From: Cepaea nemoralis
Taxonomy: Eukaryota; Mollusca; Gastropoda; Stylommatophora; Helicidae
Direction: 5' to 3'
Length of the DNA stretch: 64,000 nucleotides
Assembly (NCBI GenBank): GCA_014155875.1
Contig: JACEFZ010011717.1
Coordinates: 62,001-126,000 of the forward strand
Made by a program: the position numbers and the translations under genes. The notes beneath the pieces were generated by a model. The model saw nothing but the letters and a program-made list of their open reading frames with translations. It was not told the origin of the DNA and did no database searches. Positions 1 through 10,812 of the stretch are shown here, piece after piece; the stretch's first letter is position 1, and the number at the start of each line of letters is the position of its first letter.

Positions 1-165
1 CTTCTTTTCTTCTGCCTCACTTTGCCTCTGTTGTTCTTCCCGTTCTATCGCTCTTTCTTCACGGGCAATGTTCTCTGCGTGTGTCTTCTGTGCCCATTCT
101 GATAGTTTCTCTTCTTTATAACCTAATTTCATACCTAACTCAATACATTTTTCTAACGTCGACAT
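1..165 (-). CDS. Gag-like protein N-terminus, LTR retroelement, cut by window edge
   Basis: The minus strand reads open from an ATG at 165-163 to the window edge, giving 55 residues. The segment starts MSTLEKCIELG and becomes a charged Glu/Arg/Gln coiled-coil stretch. It has the same layout as the N-terminus of the gag-like protein at 10585-10812 (short hydrophobic helix with a Glu-rich Gly-Leu motif, then a Glu/Lys/Gln coiled coil), so I read it as the start of a second, related LTR-element gag that continues off the left edge. No catalytic domain is visible. The upstream stretch to about 1260 may be its leader and LTR. Confidence 0.6.
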   Translation of the reverse strand, partial: MSTLEKCIELGMKLGYKEEKLSEWAQKTHAENIAREERAIEREEQQRQSEAEEKK

Positions 166-1262
166 TTTGTCTTTTACTTGTTGGTAATTTTACTGAAGTT
201 AAATCCCTTAGAAAAATGTTGGGGAGTAGAAAATTTAGTTCTCTCCCTTACCGTTTACATGAGCAAATACAAATGCAAAGTTACGTTGGTTACAAAGTTA
301 TGAATATACATACAAATCAATGCAAAGCATAAATGTTACATGGATGGATGGTGATAAGTACCGCTTAGGGTTGCAATGGGCATGATATGAAACTTATCTT
401 ATAATCCCAGAACTTGCGAATGTTGTCTTGTACTCTCGCCACTGTTGGATAGGTTACATAGGTTACACACACCACAATTCGCGGAACAATCTGCTCGTAG
501 ATTGAGAAAACATTAGTAACAGTCAAATGTCACAGTCATGTCAAAATTTATAGTGTTAACATCATTGAGAGACTATCTGCAGAGGGACTCATATTAATAT
601 TAGTTCATCACTAGATAGATGCAAATTTATTTAAACTTTTTCAGAAATCAATTTGATATCATTTACTTAATGTTTTACTTGGCAATCAATAGCCGTCTGA
701 ACGTAAAGCTTGTGCCAAAACCGGAGATTAGCCCCCAAAAAGCCTGTCAGCGTGTTGGATCTCTAGGGGATCTGGTCTCGGGCTCAAACAGGCAACACTA
801 ACTCCGTTACATATAATATAGCAACATTTATTGCAGTTAGGTATACAGTGCGTTGGCGCAGTGGGTTTAACAAGCCCACACAAATGAGTTGCATATCACA
901 GAGGTTTAACATCACACATGATTATAACAAACATTCTAAGCAAACTATCTAGCATATGTCTATGACCCTAAAACACATGGGTCTGAACTATTAAGTCCCT
1001 CTAAGGCAGGCCCTGATGCCTCTTCGATGTCCCGTCTGTCTCTGCCCGTTCACACGTGTCGCAATCCGACACGGGTGGTAACTCTGTCCGAGTTCCTCGT
1101 GGAACCCGCAATAGGCGGGCCACATCAGTGTCTACGGGACAGTGGACTCACTGGCCAGTCCTTCGAGAAGGCTCTGGAATACTCTGGCCTTCGAGGGTCT
1201 TACTTCTTTCCCTTGGGCGGGAGTTGTAGCCCTTGGCTAGTGTCTATTAACTTATGTTGGTT
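166..1262 (-). mobile_element. Possible leader plus LTR of the edge retroelement
   Basis: There is no convincing gene here. Read on the minus strand, 790-1262 has an AATAAA-type signal (plus-strand TTTATT at about 829-834), as expected of an LTR R region, and 166-790 would be the leader before the gag ATG at 165. A second LTR is not in the window, so LTR status is a guess from position and composition. Alternatively this is plain intergenic DNA downstream of receptor gene A. Confidence 0.25.
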
Positions 1263-1284
1263 TACCGTATAATGTGAGGCTGTG

Positions 1285-2640
1285 ACAGTGACAATATATG
1301 ATAAAGAGGGCTGAAGTAGAAGTCTGGATAATGTGACAATATATGATAAAGAGGGCTGAAGAAGAAGTCGGGATAGTGTGACAATATATGATAAAGAGGG
1401 GTGAAGTAGATGTCGGGATAGTGTGACAAAACATGATAAAGAGGGTTGAAGTAGAATTCGGGATAGTGTGACAAGACATGATAAAAAGGCGTGAAGTAGA
1501 AGTCGGGATAGTGTGACAAGACATGATAAAGAGGGCTGAAGTAGAAGTCGGGATAGTGTGACAATATATGATAAAGAGGGGTGAAGTAGATGTCGGGATA
1601 GTGTGACAGGACATGATAAAGAGGGCTGAAGTAGAAGTCGGTATAGTGTGACAATATATGATAAAGAGGGGTGAAGTAGATGTCGGGATAGTGTGACAAG
1701 ACATGATAAAGACGGCTGACGTAGAAGTCGGTATAGTGTGACAATATATGATAAAGAGGGCTGAAGTAGAAGTCGGGATAGTGTGACAAGATATGATTAA
1801 GATGGCTGAAGTAGAATTCGGGATAGTGTGACAAGACATGATAAAGAGGGGTGAAGTAGAAGTCGGGATAGTGTGACAAGATATGATAAAGAGGGCTGAA
1901 GTAGATGTCGGGATAGTGTGACAAGATATGATAAAGAGGGCTGAAGGAGACGTCGGGATAGTGTGACAATATATGATAAAGAGGGCTGAAGGAGACGTCG
2001 GGATAGTGTGACAAGATATGATAAAGAGGGCTGAAGTAGAAGTTGGGATAGTGTGATAAGATATGATGAATAGGGCTGAAATAGAAGTCCGGATAGTGTG
2101 ACAAGATATGATAAAGAGGGCTGAAGTAGACGTCGGGATAATGTGACAAGACACAATTTAAACGGTTGTACTAGACGTCCGAATAGTGTGGCAATATATG
2201 ATCAAGAGAAATGCTTTAGCAGTTAGGATAATGTGGCAACATATAATCCAAAAGGCAAATGTGAAATTCAGGATAGTGTGACAACACATGATCACGAAAG
2301 GAAATAGATTAAAACTCACGTTTGTATGACAATGTATGGCTAATGCAATTTTAGAAGATTTCCCTTTACAGTGAAAAGTTATGATCACGTGGATTGGAGC
2401 AGAGATCAAGAAACCTTGTCAAAATATGGTCAAGAATACCATTGAAGAAACCCGTATATAGTACAATATATGGTCAAGAATACCCTAGTACAAACTTGTT
2501 TACGGTGGTAATATACAATCAAAAGGACCGGAGTAGAACCTCGGATACAGTGCCAAGATGCAATCAAATTGGTAGGAGCTGAAGGCTGGATACAGTGCCA
2601 AGATACCATAAAGATTATTGTAGTACACGATTGCAATGAT
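1285..2640. repeat. 45-bp minisatellite with a decayed right flank
   Basis: About nineteen units of 45 bp run from 1285 to 2150, each containing GTGTGACAAGATATGATAAA followed by a GAGGGCTGAAGTAGAAGTCG-type half. From about 2160 to 2640 further units are recognisable but strongly diverged, for example the GTGTGGCAACATATAATC and CAGTGCCAAGATGCAATC stretches. Because 45 is a multiple of 3 and the units lack stops, long minus-strand ORFs appear with 15-residue periodicity. I regard these as by-products. The array ends about 40 bp from the poly(A) signal of receptor gene A. Confidence 0.92.
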
Positions 2641-2679
2641 GTCAGAATAAAACCACATTGGCATTCTGAATAATGTAGT

Positions 2680-2685
2680 TTTATT
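2680..2685 (-). promoter_or_regulatory. Poly(A) signal of receptor gene A
   Basis: AATAAA on the minus strand, about 55 nt downstream of the exon 3 stop codon at 2740-2742. A second AATAAA at 2752-2757 falls inside the last codons. Confidence 0.5.
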
Positions 2686-2739
2686 CTTGTATTAAAACTG
2701 AATGTTTGAAATTGAAAACAGATGCGCTATCCATTGACC

Positions 2740-3378
2740 CTACAACAATGTTTTATTTAATTCCTTGTTCTCATATTTATCACACAGAGTACAGAATGTT
2801 CGTCTGAATGTATATCTGTATCTGCTGCTCATGTTGTAGTAGATGAATATGTTGAAGGAAGCTTTGATTGATTCCATAATATTAGAAAAAGATACCATGA
2901 TACTAGTTAAGTTTTTGAAACGACCAGTTATAGAAAACTCGGGAACAACTATCATAGCCATGAAGATGACACAGTTTGGGATGTAACAGATTATAAACAT
3001 CACTGAAATCATAACTACCATTTTAGATACAGACATATCTCGGTTGGAAGTAGAATCAGAATTACCCGGTGCTGTAGATTTTTTACGCCATTTTGATTTA
3101 CTCTTTAGTTTTACAACCATTATAGCCGTTGATACAGAGATTATAGTGAATGCGAAGAAGGGGAGAAAACAGCCGTTGATGGCGAACGAGTATCTTTCGA
3201 CAACCTGTTGATCTTCTGTGAAAACTATTCCAAGCCAGGTGGTGTTAGGCTTGCGTGCATGTGGGAGCGTGGCGAATCTTGTGGTGTAGTACACGGGTGC
3301 TATATTACCACAATATATGATCGTAAAGATTGTGATGTTACAGATGATGGCCGTCTTTGCCGTCATGATCCGTGTGAT
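2740..3378 (-). CDS. Receptor gene A, exon 3: class A GPCR, TM4 to C-terminus
   Basis: This is the last exon of a seven-transmembrane receptor, 639 nt including the stop. An acceptor (TCTTATCTTCAG) precedes the first base at 3378. The phase is 0, matching the donor of exon 2 at 6875. The exon carries TM4 (ending IAPVYY), an extracellular loop with a Thr-Thr-Trp-Leu-Gly and FTEDQ stretch, TM5, a basic loop (KSKSKWRKK), TM6 with ICYIPN in place of CWxP, and TM7 ending NIFIYY where NPxxY is usual. I recognise this pattern from gastropod chemosensory receptor families. Ligand and expression cannot be inferred. With exons at 6875-7089 and 31924-32188 it gives an intact 372-aa protein that would sit in the plasma membrane. 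The exon 3 paralog in gene B is at 38639-39283. Confidence 0.85.
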   Translation of the reverse strand: MTRIMTAKTAIICNITIFTIIYCGNIAPVYYTTRFATLPHARKPNTTWLGIVFTEDQQVVERYSFAINGCFLPFFAFTIISVSTAIMVVKLKSKSKWRKKSTAPGNSDSTSNRDMSVSKMVVMISVMFIICYIPNCVIFMAMIVVPEFSITGRFKNLTSIMVSFSNIMESIKASFNIFIYYNMSSRYRYTFRRTFCTLCDKYENKELNKTLL

Positions 3379-3439
3379 CTGAAGATAAGATGTGGTGAAT
3401 GTATGTTATCGAAGTTAAATGAAATAAAAATTGAAACGT

Positions 3440-3690
3440 GGAATATGTTTTCGCTTGAAATATAAATATTTATACATGTTAAATGTAATCGCCTGAAATA
3501 TAAATATTTGCCAAACAAGCTGGAATGTATGAACGTTAAATGTTTTAGCAAGAAATATAAATATTTGTCAAATAAACAGCAATGTGTACACGTTACGCAT
3601 TTTCTGAAATATAAACATTTATAAAACGGTATTAGCTGTAAACGCAATGTATGTTTTCGTCTGAAATATACACATTTGTCAAAGAAAATG
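3440..3690. repeat. Short degenerate ~60-bp tandem repeat in intron 2 of gene A
   Basis: Four to five irregular units contain GAAATATAAATATTTG with an AATGTRTACACGTTA-like half, just upstream (minus strand) of the exon 3 acceptor. Confidence 0.6.
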
Positions 3691-4303
3691 AAACTTAAGA
3701 CTTATTATAATCTTCCTCCTGCAGCAAACATCGCGATTTTCAAGATCGTCAGAAGTTACTCCCTTCCACTAATGTATCGGCCTATTTATTTTCGAAGTTG
3801 GTCCCCCAGGTCATTGACTCCCAGGTGTCTTTCTCTTGTTATGAATTCGAACCCCCGCTGACAGTTTAATTCGCAGCAGTGTCTGCCGGCCCTAAAGCCA
3901 CCCTGCCCTCCTGAATGCAAACGTTAAGCACACGGCACATTGTGATCTGCCTAATTCTATTAATTTTACGGCGAAGAAATCCAGCTTCTTTCCTACGGGC
4001 GTTTTGCCTCTGTCCCTCCCCTCTCTCTGCTAACTTGACGCCCCTTTCCCAGTGTTGTCTTCCTCGTGCCCCGTCCTTGACTAAAGGAGTCGCAATTCTG
4101 CACGAGCTCAGGGATAGTCACACCCCCCCCCCCGCCCCCACCCCCGTTACTTATATAATGCTTTGTAGGAGAGAGGGTGAGGAGTCCTTTTATCGCTTGC
4201 ACTACTTTTTCTGCCGGGAATTTCTTCCGCTAGGTGTTATACACAATCAGCGTTTGTCGTCGCCGTTTGTCTATCGGGGTAAGACTTGGAACAAGATTCC
4301 TTC
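3691..4303. other. Intronic stretch with a possible antisense SINE remnant
   Basis: No gene was recognised. Read on the minus strand, 3800-3900 contains a B-box-like GGGTTCGAATTC, suggesting a decayed tRNA-derived SINE. A homopolymer-rich C tract lies at 4123-4145. Confidence 0.35.
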
Positions 4304-4316
4304 ATCCCGTTGAACC

Positions 4317-4811
4317 TGTGTGTGCAATACGTGATTAAATGAGCATCATTCGGAAGGTCGAAGCTGGATCTGTACGTGGACAGTGGACTGAGTCACTACG
4401 GAAGTCTGTTGTCCGCAAAGTTACCTTCATCTTCGTCCCGGGATATGCGGGAGTGGAGGGAAATGAACGAGCTGATAAACTGACAGGCTCTGCACCCCCT
4501 GTAGATGGCCAGCCCATGGATCGTGCCGATGTTATTAACGTCCATAAAGATATGTCGAGAACAGAGGATTTTGACGTCAGTGATTCCACATCGCTGTCCA
4601 GGATGAAAGACTTGAGAATAAGAAATGGCACGGCCAGACACGAGAGGTATATCGGGGAAACGAGGTGCCTTGTCAAACAACACAGAACTGGCACTATTAG
4701 CCACCGAACGCTGATGCATATTCTGGGGGGTCGGGGAGGATCTGAGCATCTATGGACCTGTCCGGATGTGCAATGAAGATACCCCAACTGATAACTCATA
4801 ACTGATAACTG
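4317..4811 (+). mobile_element. 5'-truncated I/Nimb-like LINE (RNase H end), with 13-bp TSD
   Basis: The insertion is flanked by ATCCCGTTGAACC at 4304-4316 and 4812-4824. The open stretch 4339-4776 encodes the end of an RNase H domain (FVPGYAGVEGNERADKL, with the last catalytic Asp) and a C-terminal tail ending HLWTCPDVQ. The 3' end is a short ACTGATA repeat. The protein is nearly the same as the C-terminus of the LINE at 55377-58720, so both belong to one subfamily. It was dead on arrival because of the truncation. Confidence 0.9.
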
Positions 4812-4839
4812 ATCCCGTTGAACCGTGCATTTGGTGCTT

Positions 4840-5640
4840 CAACCACTCGTGTGACTGTTCCTGTTTGGCAGAATGACTATTTCCAGTTTCCATATATGTC
4901 GTATTTTGGGCAGTCTTGGAATATGTGATCTGCTGTCTGTGACGCCAATCTACATAAGCATTTGACTGATTCACCAATCTTTAATTTTGTATACACGTGG
5001 TTGCATAATCTATTGTGTCCTGTTCTGAGATGCAGCATAATGATGTTTACTGGATTTGTTTTGCTGATTGGCAGCTTCCGGTCCCCAGCATGGCGGTTAC
5101 GCATTAAACCGCTACGGCCTCTGGAGTATTTATCTTTGTGGCTGCGGTTTGCATTTCGCATTTTCCTCATGTTGGATTGGTAGTATATGGTTCCATCGAC
5201 CTGCTACTGAGTGAGTGCATGGCGCGACACTGTGAGCTGTGATATTCACGTGAAATGTTTCTACATGTCCACGTTTGTATTTTACAGTGACCTGCATGTT
5301 CGGAACAATGGCTACCGGCTGTTGCTGAATTGACTAATTTACCTTTTCGGTTCACGAGTGGCATTATCTCAGGAGACTCCTGGGAGTCGGCGCTGGAGCT
5401 ACAGAGTCCGTGCTTAATGCGACGCTTTCGGCGGGTCGCCCTGTGGATAGAGACAGAGCCATGTGAGAAAACTCGGGTCAATGAGGTCTTTTCTGATGAC
5501 TGCCGATTCCATCGACGATGAACTGTAGTTTTCATGGAGGACTTTTGTGTTGGCATTCCTGGCTGCGGCATTACTGCCCTGTGTACCTGTGCGGGCTGTT
5601 GGTTTGTCGAGACTCCTATCTGTTCCAATTTTCACATTGG
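4840..5640 (-). mobile_element. Decayed LINE 3' fragment (same family as the right-edge LINE)
   Basis: Minus-strand reading at 4877-5100 gives LHLRTGHNRLCNHVYTKLK and CRLASQTADHIFQDCPKY. These match the C-terminal region of the LINE at 62145-64000 (LRLRTGHNRLRNHMYTNFK, CGLASQTAEHILQDCPKY). This is a cysteine/histidine motif common after RNase H in Jockey/I-group LINEs. Stretch 5170-5640 has only broken frames and is assigned with less certainty. Confidence 0.7.
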
Positions 5641-5704
5641 ACAGTGAGGATCATTTTGTGTCATATTCACTGGCACAGGAACGGAGCAAATAATGGGGAC
5701 GAAC

Positions 5705-5713
5705 TAAACTAAC

Positions 5714-5758
<45 letters not shown>

Positions 5759-5903
5759 GTTGTTAGTTAGTTAATTTGTAAGATACTTGATAGATCATCC
5801 TCATTGCCCATAGAACCAATCATTCTATAAGTGCCCTGATCCCCTCCTCAGCAAATCCCGCAGTGTGTAGCGGCGCATGACACTAGTTCTGTGTTGGTTT
5901 ATT
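5705..5903 (-). mobile_element. I/Nimb-like LINE 3' end, part 1, with (TTAG)n tail
   Basis: The (TTAG)n tract at 5712-5775 is the 3' tail of a minus-strand LINE, followed by its 3' end. The sequence after the tail (ATCATCCTCATTGCCCAT) is shared with the LINE at 33816-35046. The element is interrupted at 5904 by a second LINE and resumes at 6614. Confidence 0.8.
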
Positions 5904-5917
5904 AATCTTCCTTGGTT

Positions 5918-6599
5918 CGCTCGGGTGATGTGATTATCTACACAGATGGGTCGGTGTTGAGAGGTAGGAGAAGTGCCTGGGGGTTCTTAGCAAAAGCTAA
6001 TGGTCGACGTTTGGTGCAGGAGAGCCTGACATATGATACCACAACATCTAGCTTAAGAATGGAGGTGGAGGCGGTCAGTGCAGCTTTCCGCTGGATGGAG
6101 AATACGATACACACACACATCGTGATTGTAACTGACACAGAAAGCATGCTGAGTAGGGTGAAGACAGGCAAGCTTCGTGCAGAGTGGCTTGCTTCGCTTC
6201 GGAAGTCACGGGTGATAAGCATCGTCTGGATCTTTTCTCAGGGGCATGCTGGTGTGCTGGGGAATGAACAGGCGGACAGATTGGCTGGATCTGCAAAACT
6301 TGGTGGAGTATTGATGCATGACAAAGCAGACATGGTTGCGGCCTTGTGGGAGCATGTGTACACCTCGGAGGAGCAAATGGATCACCATGGTCTGGCAAGA
6401 ATGCGACAGCGAGGGGTGACGAGGGGATCTGCCCGACGATCGACGCTCAGAGGAAAGGCGAAACGGATATATAATCAGACTGCTACTGGTACTATTAGTG
6501 TTGGAACTCTTCGCTGGCTGCTGAGGATGGGGACGGAGCGCTTATGGGAATGCCACGAATGCTGTGATGTCGGTTCCTAAATCAATCAATCAATCAATC
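5918..6599 (+). mobile_element. 5'-truncated RNase H LINE nested in another LINE, 14-bp TSD
   Basis: It is flanked by AATCTTCCTTGGTT at 5904-5917 and 6600-6613. The frame is open from the truncation to 6580 and encodes an RNase H domain: IIYTDGSV (first Asp), MEVEAV (Glu), VTDTESM (Asp) and GNEQADRLAG (Asp), all catalytic residues present. The 3' end is (CAAT)n. It differs from the LINE it landed in, so it is a separate subfamily of the same I/Nimb-like group. Only about 220 codons survive, so it cannot move by itself. Confidence 0.9.
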
Positions 6600-6613
6600 A
6601 ATCTTCCTTGGTT

Positions 6614-6835
6614 TTCTTAGAGCATCCTTGTTTTGCCACACCTCTTTTACCTTGCTTTTCTCGCAGTCTTACCATGGATGCAGGTTCACAGTCATCATAT
6701 TATTCTCGCAAACGATTTAATTCTCATATAGCATTCAGTATATCAGCCTAGGCCCATGGCTCGTCCTCCCCCACCACCCTCCCCCACATTAACCTTATTG
6801 CAAGCCTGTCAGCCTGCTGATTGCCTTGTACAAGA
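6614..6835 (-). mobile_element. I/Nimb-like LINE, part 2 (resumes after nested insertion)
   Basis: The sequence matches the stretch of the 33816-35046 LINE that follows on directly from its CTTCTTTGG segment (TCTCGCAGTCT..., GATTCACAGTCATCA-like, GGCCCATGGC). This shows that 5705-5903 and 6614-6835 were one element before the insertion at 5904. Confidence 0.75.
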
Positions 6836-6874
6836 GACACTTCAATATAATGTGCTATATACTACATAACAAAC

Positions 6875-7089
6875 CTGGAGTGGAAGCGCGATGCAAAGAC
6901 ATCTCTCCAGAGTGATGAATGCAGTGATCCAGCAAGACATTCGGCTAAAGGCCACATGCTGGATTCCCGTAGTCAGATGAGCTATGTACCCTGCGTCGAA
7001 CTGCAAGTCGGACTCATAGAAGGGAGGAATTAGGCACAGGTTCACCCAGATGAGTGTGACCATACTGAGCAGGTCGGAGATGCTTAACC
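6875..7089 (-). CDS. Receptor gene A, exon 2: TM2-TM3
   Basis: This is an internal exon of 215 nt. The acceptor (ACGCCAG) lies before 7089 and the donor (CTCCAG|GTTTGTTATG) after 6875. It begins in phase 1, completing the Gly codon left by exon 1, and ends in phase 0. It encodes LSISDLLSMVTLIW (TM2), a loop with FYESDLQFDAGYIAHL, TM3, and ITLERCLCIALPLQ, where ERC takes the place of the DRY motif. Its length is identical to exon 2 of gene B (45431-45645), and so are both junction phases. An (AT)n tract carrying an LTR element starts 85 nt upstream of the exon. Confidence 0.85.
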
Positions 7090-7172
7090 CTGGCGTAATG
7101 TTCACATTGAAAGTTATCACACACAGAACACTAAACATGATCATCATTACATCAATCACCATTATTATAATC

Positions 7173-7175
<3 letters not shown>

Positions 7176-7261
<86 letters not shown>
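7176..7261. repeat. (AT)n microsatellite, left half of a split tract
   Basis: Pure AT dinucleotides abut the LTR at 7262. The matching right half is at 13894-13988 beyond the other LTR, so the LTR element appears to have inserted in the tract. Confidence 0.9.
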
Positions 7262-7263
<2 letters not shown>

Positions 7264-8078
7264 CACGATGTTTCTTGATGATAAGTGCGTGATATGGTCG
7301 TTGTCTAGGTAAAGATGCTCCTGGTGTGTCAATTGAGATATCTAACTGTCTTACAATATAACTCACCCCCGCAGTGCACATTCACCAGTCATGAAACAAG
7401 ATTGCGTTGACGCACATAATCCTTTATTGCAGAAAGAACACGGACAAACGGAACATAACTCTATATCCAGAAACAATATAATCCATAGAATATCCATATT
7501 CACCTCACAACTTAACGCGCACATATCACTGTCTTCTTACGGCCTGCTTAATCTCAAATTCACAAGATAGGTAATCCAGCTCCTATCCACAGATGGACCT
7601 CACACAATACACCCACACAATGGGTCTAGTCTGCACTAACTATCCAACCCACTCTGGGTTCAGGCCTCTATTAACTATCCAAACCCCACTGGGTTTTAGG
7701 CCTGCATTCACAACTGGGAGAACAACACTACAACAGAGCTGACCCACAGTCAGTCTAAGCTCCCACGAATTAGCCCACCGATCAATTCGCCGCTAAAACA
7801 TCAACTGTCCAGAAGCCCCCTGGCTTCACACGAACCGAACCTCAGTCGGTCTCAGCTTCCACTGCCCAGTCAAAGTTTTTCCACTGTCTTTTAACCCTGC
7901 TGTGTAGCCCCTCCCTGGGCTCCCAACAACATTACACCCCAGCCTAAAACTGTCTTTCTCCCCATCCACCCTGGGGTCTCCATCTACCCTCACCATTATT
8001 TCTCATGGCTGGTGTTTATCTCGTAGTCTCGCTACCAGGGTGACTCACCTTAATGTCACTGACCCAGGCATATGTCAT
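7262..8078 (-). mobile_element. 3' LTR of Ty3/Gypsy-like element (minus orientation)
   Basis: A direct repeat of about 815 bp matches 13080-13893 with only scattered differences. In minus orientation the LTR starts ATGACATATGCC and ends CATCGTGAT. It contains an AATAAA signal (plus-strand TTTATT near 7422). It is preceded, again in minus orientation, by a purine-rich primer tract (AAGAAGGGGGTA, 8079-8092). Exact ends are blurred by the AT-rich target. Confidence 0.85.
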
Positions 8079-8389
8079 TACCCCCTTCTTAAAAGAAAAC
8101 TTCGTTTTCAAACGTTGGGAGACTAATACTAATCAACTATGTGACTCAGACATATTGCCTGGGTAGCCCTAAGTATGGCTCCACCTTACTCTAGCTACCA
8201 CACTAAATAATACATCAAATGCTCATAGTACACCCCCATATTCCCCACACATCAATACAACAAACTTTCTATCTTGTGTACCAATGCATGAACTAATACA
8301 TCACATAATAATACATCATAGGAAACATCATATCTGTGTATCTGCAGGTCTATTAACATCCTCAAAAAGACACAAGCTATTTGTGTACC

Positions 8390-9109
8390 GACCCTATATC
8401 AGGTGGTTCTTTTCTTGCCTCAAACCTCCACCTATGATTCCTGTCGATGCTGTGTCTACCCTTCATATACCCATGCCTCATGTTTCCTATATCTTTAACA
8501 CATCTGTTTGCTACTCCTGGTTCAGTGATGTCGTTAACACTCTTTTGAACTGCGTTAACATTGCTATCTGCATATTGTACTGTTACACTGGAGTCTCTGT
8601 TTAGTCTGACCTCTTTATTAAATCCTGGCCAATATACCTGGCATCCTGCTCTATGCTGCTTTCGCCTTACTCCTATGTGCCCTGCACATGCTCCTATCCT
8701 GAGCTGTTCTAGTATATCGGTCTCTATGTGTTAACGGTACTACTACTTGCCCACATGCAGTTCCGCCATCTGAAAACCTGCGAGTGAGAACATTGTTCTT
8801 CCTCTCGAAGCACCATCTACCCTTCTTTGATTGTCTATGTCTCACTTTACTACACCCTTGGAAACATTTGTCGAGAGTAGTCTCTTGTCTCTGGGATTCC
8901 CTACAGCTATATTTGAGATCCATTCTCACCTGCTCAGCTGTCCTATCCCTGTCCTCTGTGTCTACTTCAAGTGCCTCTTTTCTTCAGCTATACTCTCTAA
9001 TTTAGGTTTTCTTTTGGTAACTACCTCGTACTACTTAAACTATGTTTCTGGTCCCAATAAACTACTTCTTCTTCTGTACAATCTTTAACTCCTGGCACGT
9101 TTCCGATGA
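8390..9109 (-). pseudogene. Pol remnant: protease end and integrase N-terminal zinc region
   Basis: Minus-strand frames after the gag stop give LIIGNVPGVKD (the end of a retropepsin-like fold) and a low-complexity charged linker. At about 8735-8640 they give EQLRIGACAGHIGVRRK and VYWPGFNKEV, the first half of an H2C2 integrase zinc domain. The frame is then broken and ends near 8390. No reverse transcriptase or RNase H motif occurs between gag-protease and integrase, so most of pol has been deleted. Confidence 0.65.
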
Positions 9110-10812
9110 TCAAAAATCTGCCACTGGTGAGTTTAGAACACACGCTACCACTCTTCCTATGATATATGGTGTTTTTACTGCTATCACGGCTAATGGGTAG
9201 AATTCTACTGTCCCATTAAATGTTATGCATCTAATCTTTTCCCCTGTGTACTCCGAGGGGTTCACTAAACTTTTTCTAACTCCGATAGACGTACACCCGG
9301 AATCTCTAATTGTTAATGCTGGCCTATCAATAACGAAACCATGGTGCATCTTCATGCTTCCACCTGCATGGACTGCTGATCCTGCTTTCACTGTATGACC
9401 ACATATTAAGACTGGCTGACCGTCTTTTTCAAAAAGAGGTTTGCACCCACTACAATCTTCATTGTTGATAGTCTCAATCACGTGTGCTGCATTAGAATGC
9501 TCCGTTTCCCTCATCGTACAATGATAGCTGACATGCCCCTTCCTTCCACATTTGAAACAGATGATCTCCTTCCTTGCGTTACTTGTTGGCTCACTGGATG
9601 GTTGTGCATCACACTGTGCTGCCTTGTGTCTCCAGCTCCCACAATTCCAGCATCCGGCATAACTATTTGGACGTCTCTGGAAATTCCCCCTTTTGTATGG
9701 GTAACGTCCTACTCTACCAACATTGTTTCCTCGAAAAGCATTGTCTTGAGGTTCTTGTTGTTCATATCTATGTGTTGAATCCACACTTTTCGATCTTGGT
9801 CTAATAACTGGATTCTGGTCCTGTTTAGTGTACGCTGCACAGACTATTTCCTCACTCATTAGTCTACCAATAGAACTGTTTGGATGTGCAGTCATGTAGT
9901 TTTGCCCTAACTGTGACATTGTGTCTATGTCCTTTGGCTTACGTTCCTCAAAGAAAGCTACTAAGTTTGTATTGCATGCAGATACTACCTTGTCTCTTAA
10001 CATTAAATCCACTAATTTATTAAAATCTTTCCCTACTTCTGCAAGCTCCATCCATTTGTTAAATGTGTTCTTTACTGTGTTAACAAAATCTGTGAAATCT
10101 TGATTTGTCTCTGGTCCTAAGTGTCTAAACTTTGTTCTATAGCCATGCTCAGTTAGTTGGAACTTTGTTAACAAACGTTGACGCAAAATAGTGTAGTTGT
10201 TTCTTTCTTCCACAGGTAAATTAAACATGGTGTCTAGGGCCTTACCCGTAAGAAACTCGCCAAGTCGCATCGCATACTCTCCCTCTGGAATACCTAACAC
10301 TTTCGCTGATGCTTCGAATCTTCCAAGATAGGATTCAAGATGGTCCCGGTCTGTAAAATATGGCAGTTTTAGTCTCTGTGACGACTGCGAAGGTCTTCTG
10401 CTTTCCTCACTTTGACCCTTCGAAGATAGTTCTAATTTTTTCAACTCAATTTCAGTTTCCATCTTGAGCTTTTGTTTCTCAATTTCTATTTTCAATTGTG
10501 TCTCTCTCTCTTCCTGTAGACGCTTGTTTTCCATTTCAGCTAACTTTACTTCCTGTAGGTGTTTTTGTTATTCCATTTCTAGTTTCAATTGTGTCTCTTC
10601 TCTTTCTGTAGACGCTTGGCTTCAGCTACCTTTTCTTCCTGTCTCTGTTCTCTTTCAGCTTGTCTTTGGTCTCTTTCAATCTGTTTTTGTTCTTTTGCTT
10701 CGGCACACTCCTGTAACTCTTTACCCATCAGGCCTAACCTTTCACCTGCTTCAATATATTCCATTAAAGTAGGCATCTTGTACTTGTGGACACGTTGCTG
10801 TCTGTCAGCCAA
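9110..10812 (-). pseudogene. Gag-protease of the LTR element, one frameshift
   Basis: The reading starts at 10812 (MADRQQRVHKYKMPTLMEYI) and runs in one frame to 10585. It resumes in another frame from 10534 to 9110 (474 codons). The parts are an N-terminal helix, a long Glu/Gln/Lys coiled coil, a capsid-like region with NRLDHLES-type FTDRDHLESYLGRFEAS, two CCHC knuckles (CWNCGSWRHKAAQC and CFKCGRKGHVSYHC), and a protease-like segment with RDSGCTS at the active site position. The break lies within the Glu-rich repeat at about 10540-10600 and looks like a small indel. It would act as particle protein for the element, possibly mobilised by a relative. Related to the fragment at 1-165. Confidence 0.85.

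Noticed and set aside
1252..2154. Minus-strand 300-codon ORFs with 15-residue repeats
   Set aside because: These are the 45-bp satellite read in several overlapping minus-strand frames, all open at once, which is expected of a stop-free unit.
5712..5775. (TTAG)n as interstitial telomere repeat
   Set aside because: The unit is TTAG, not TTAGGG, and it sits at the 3' end of several LINE copies as their tail.
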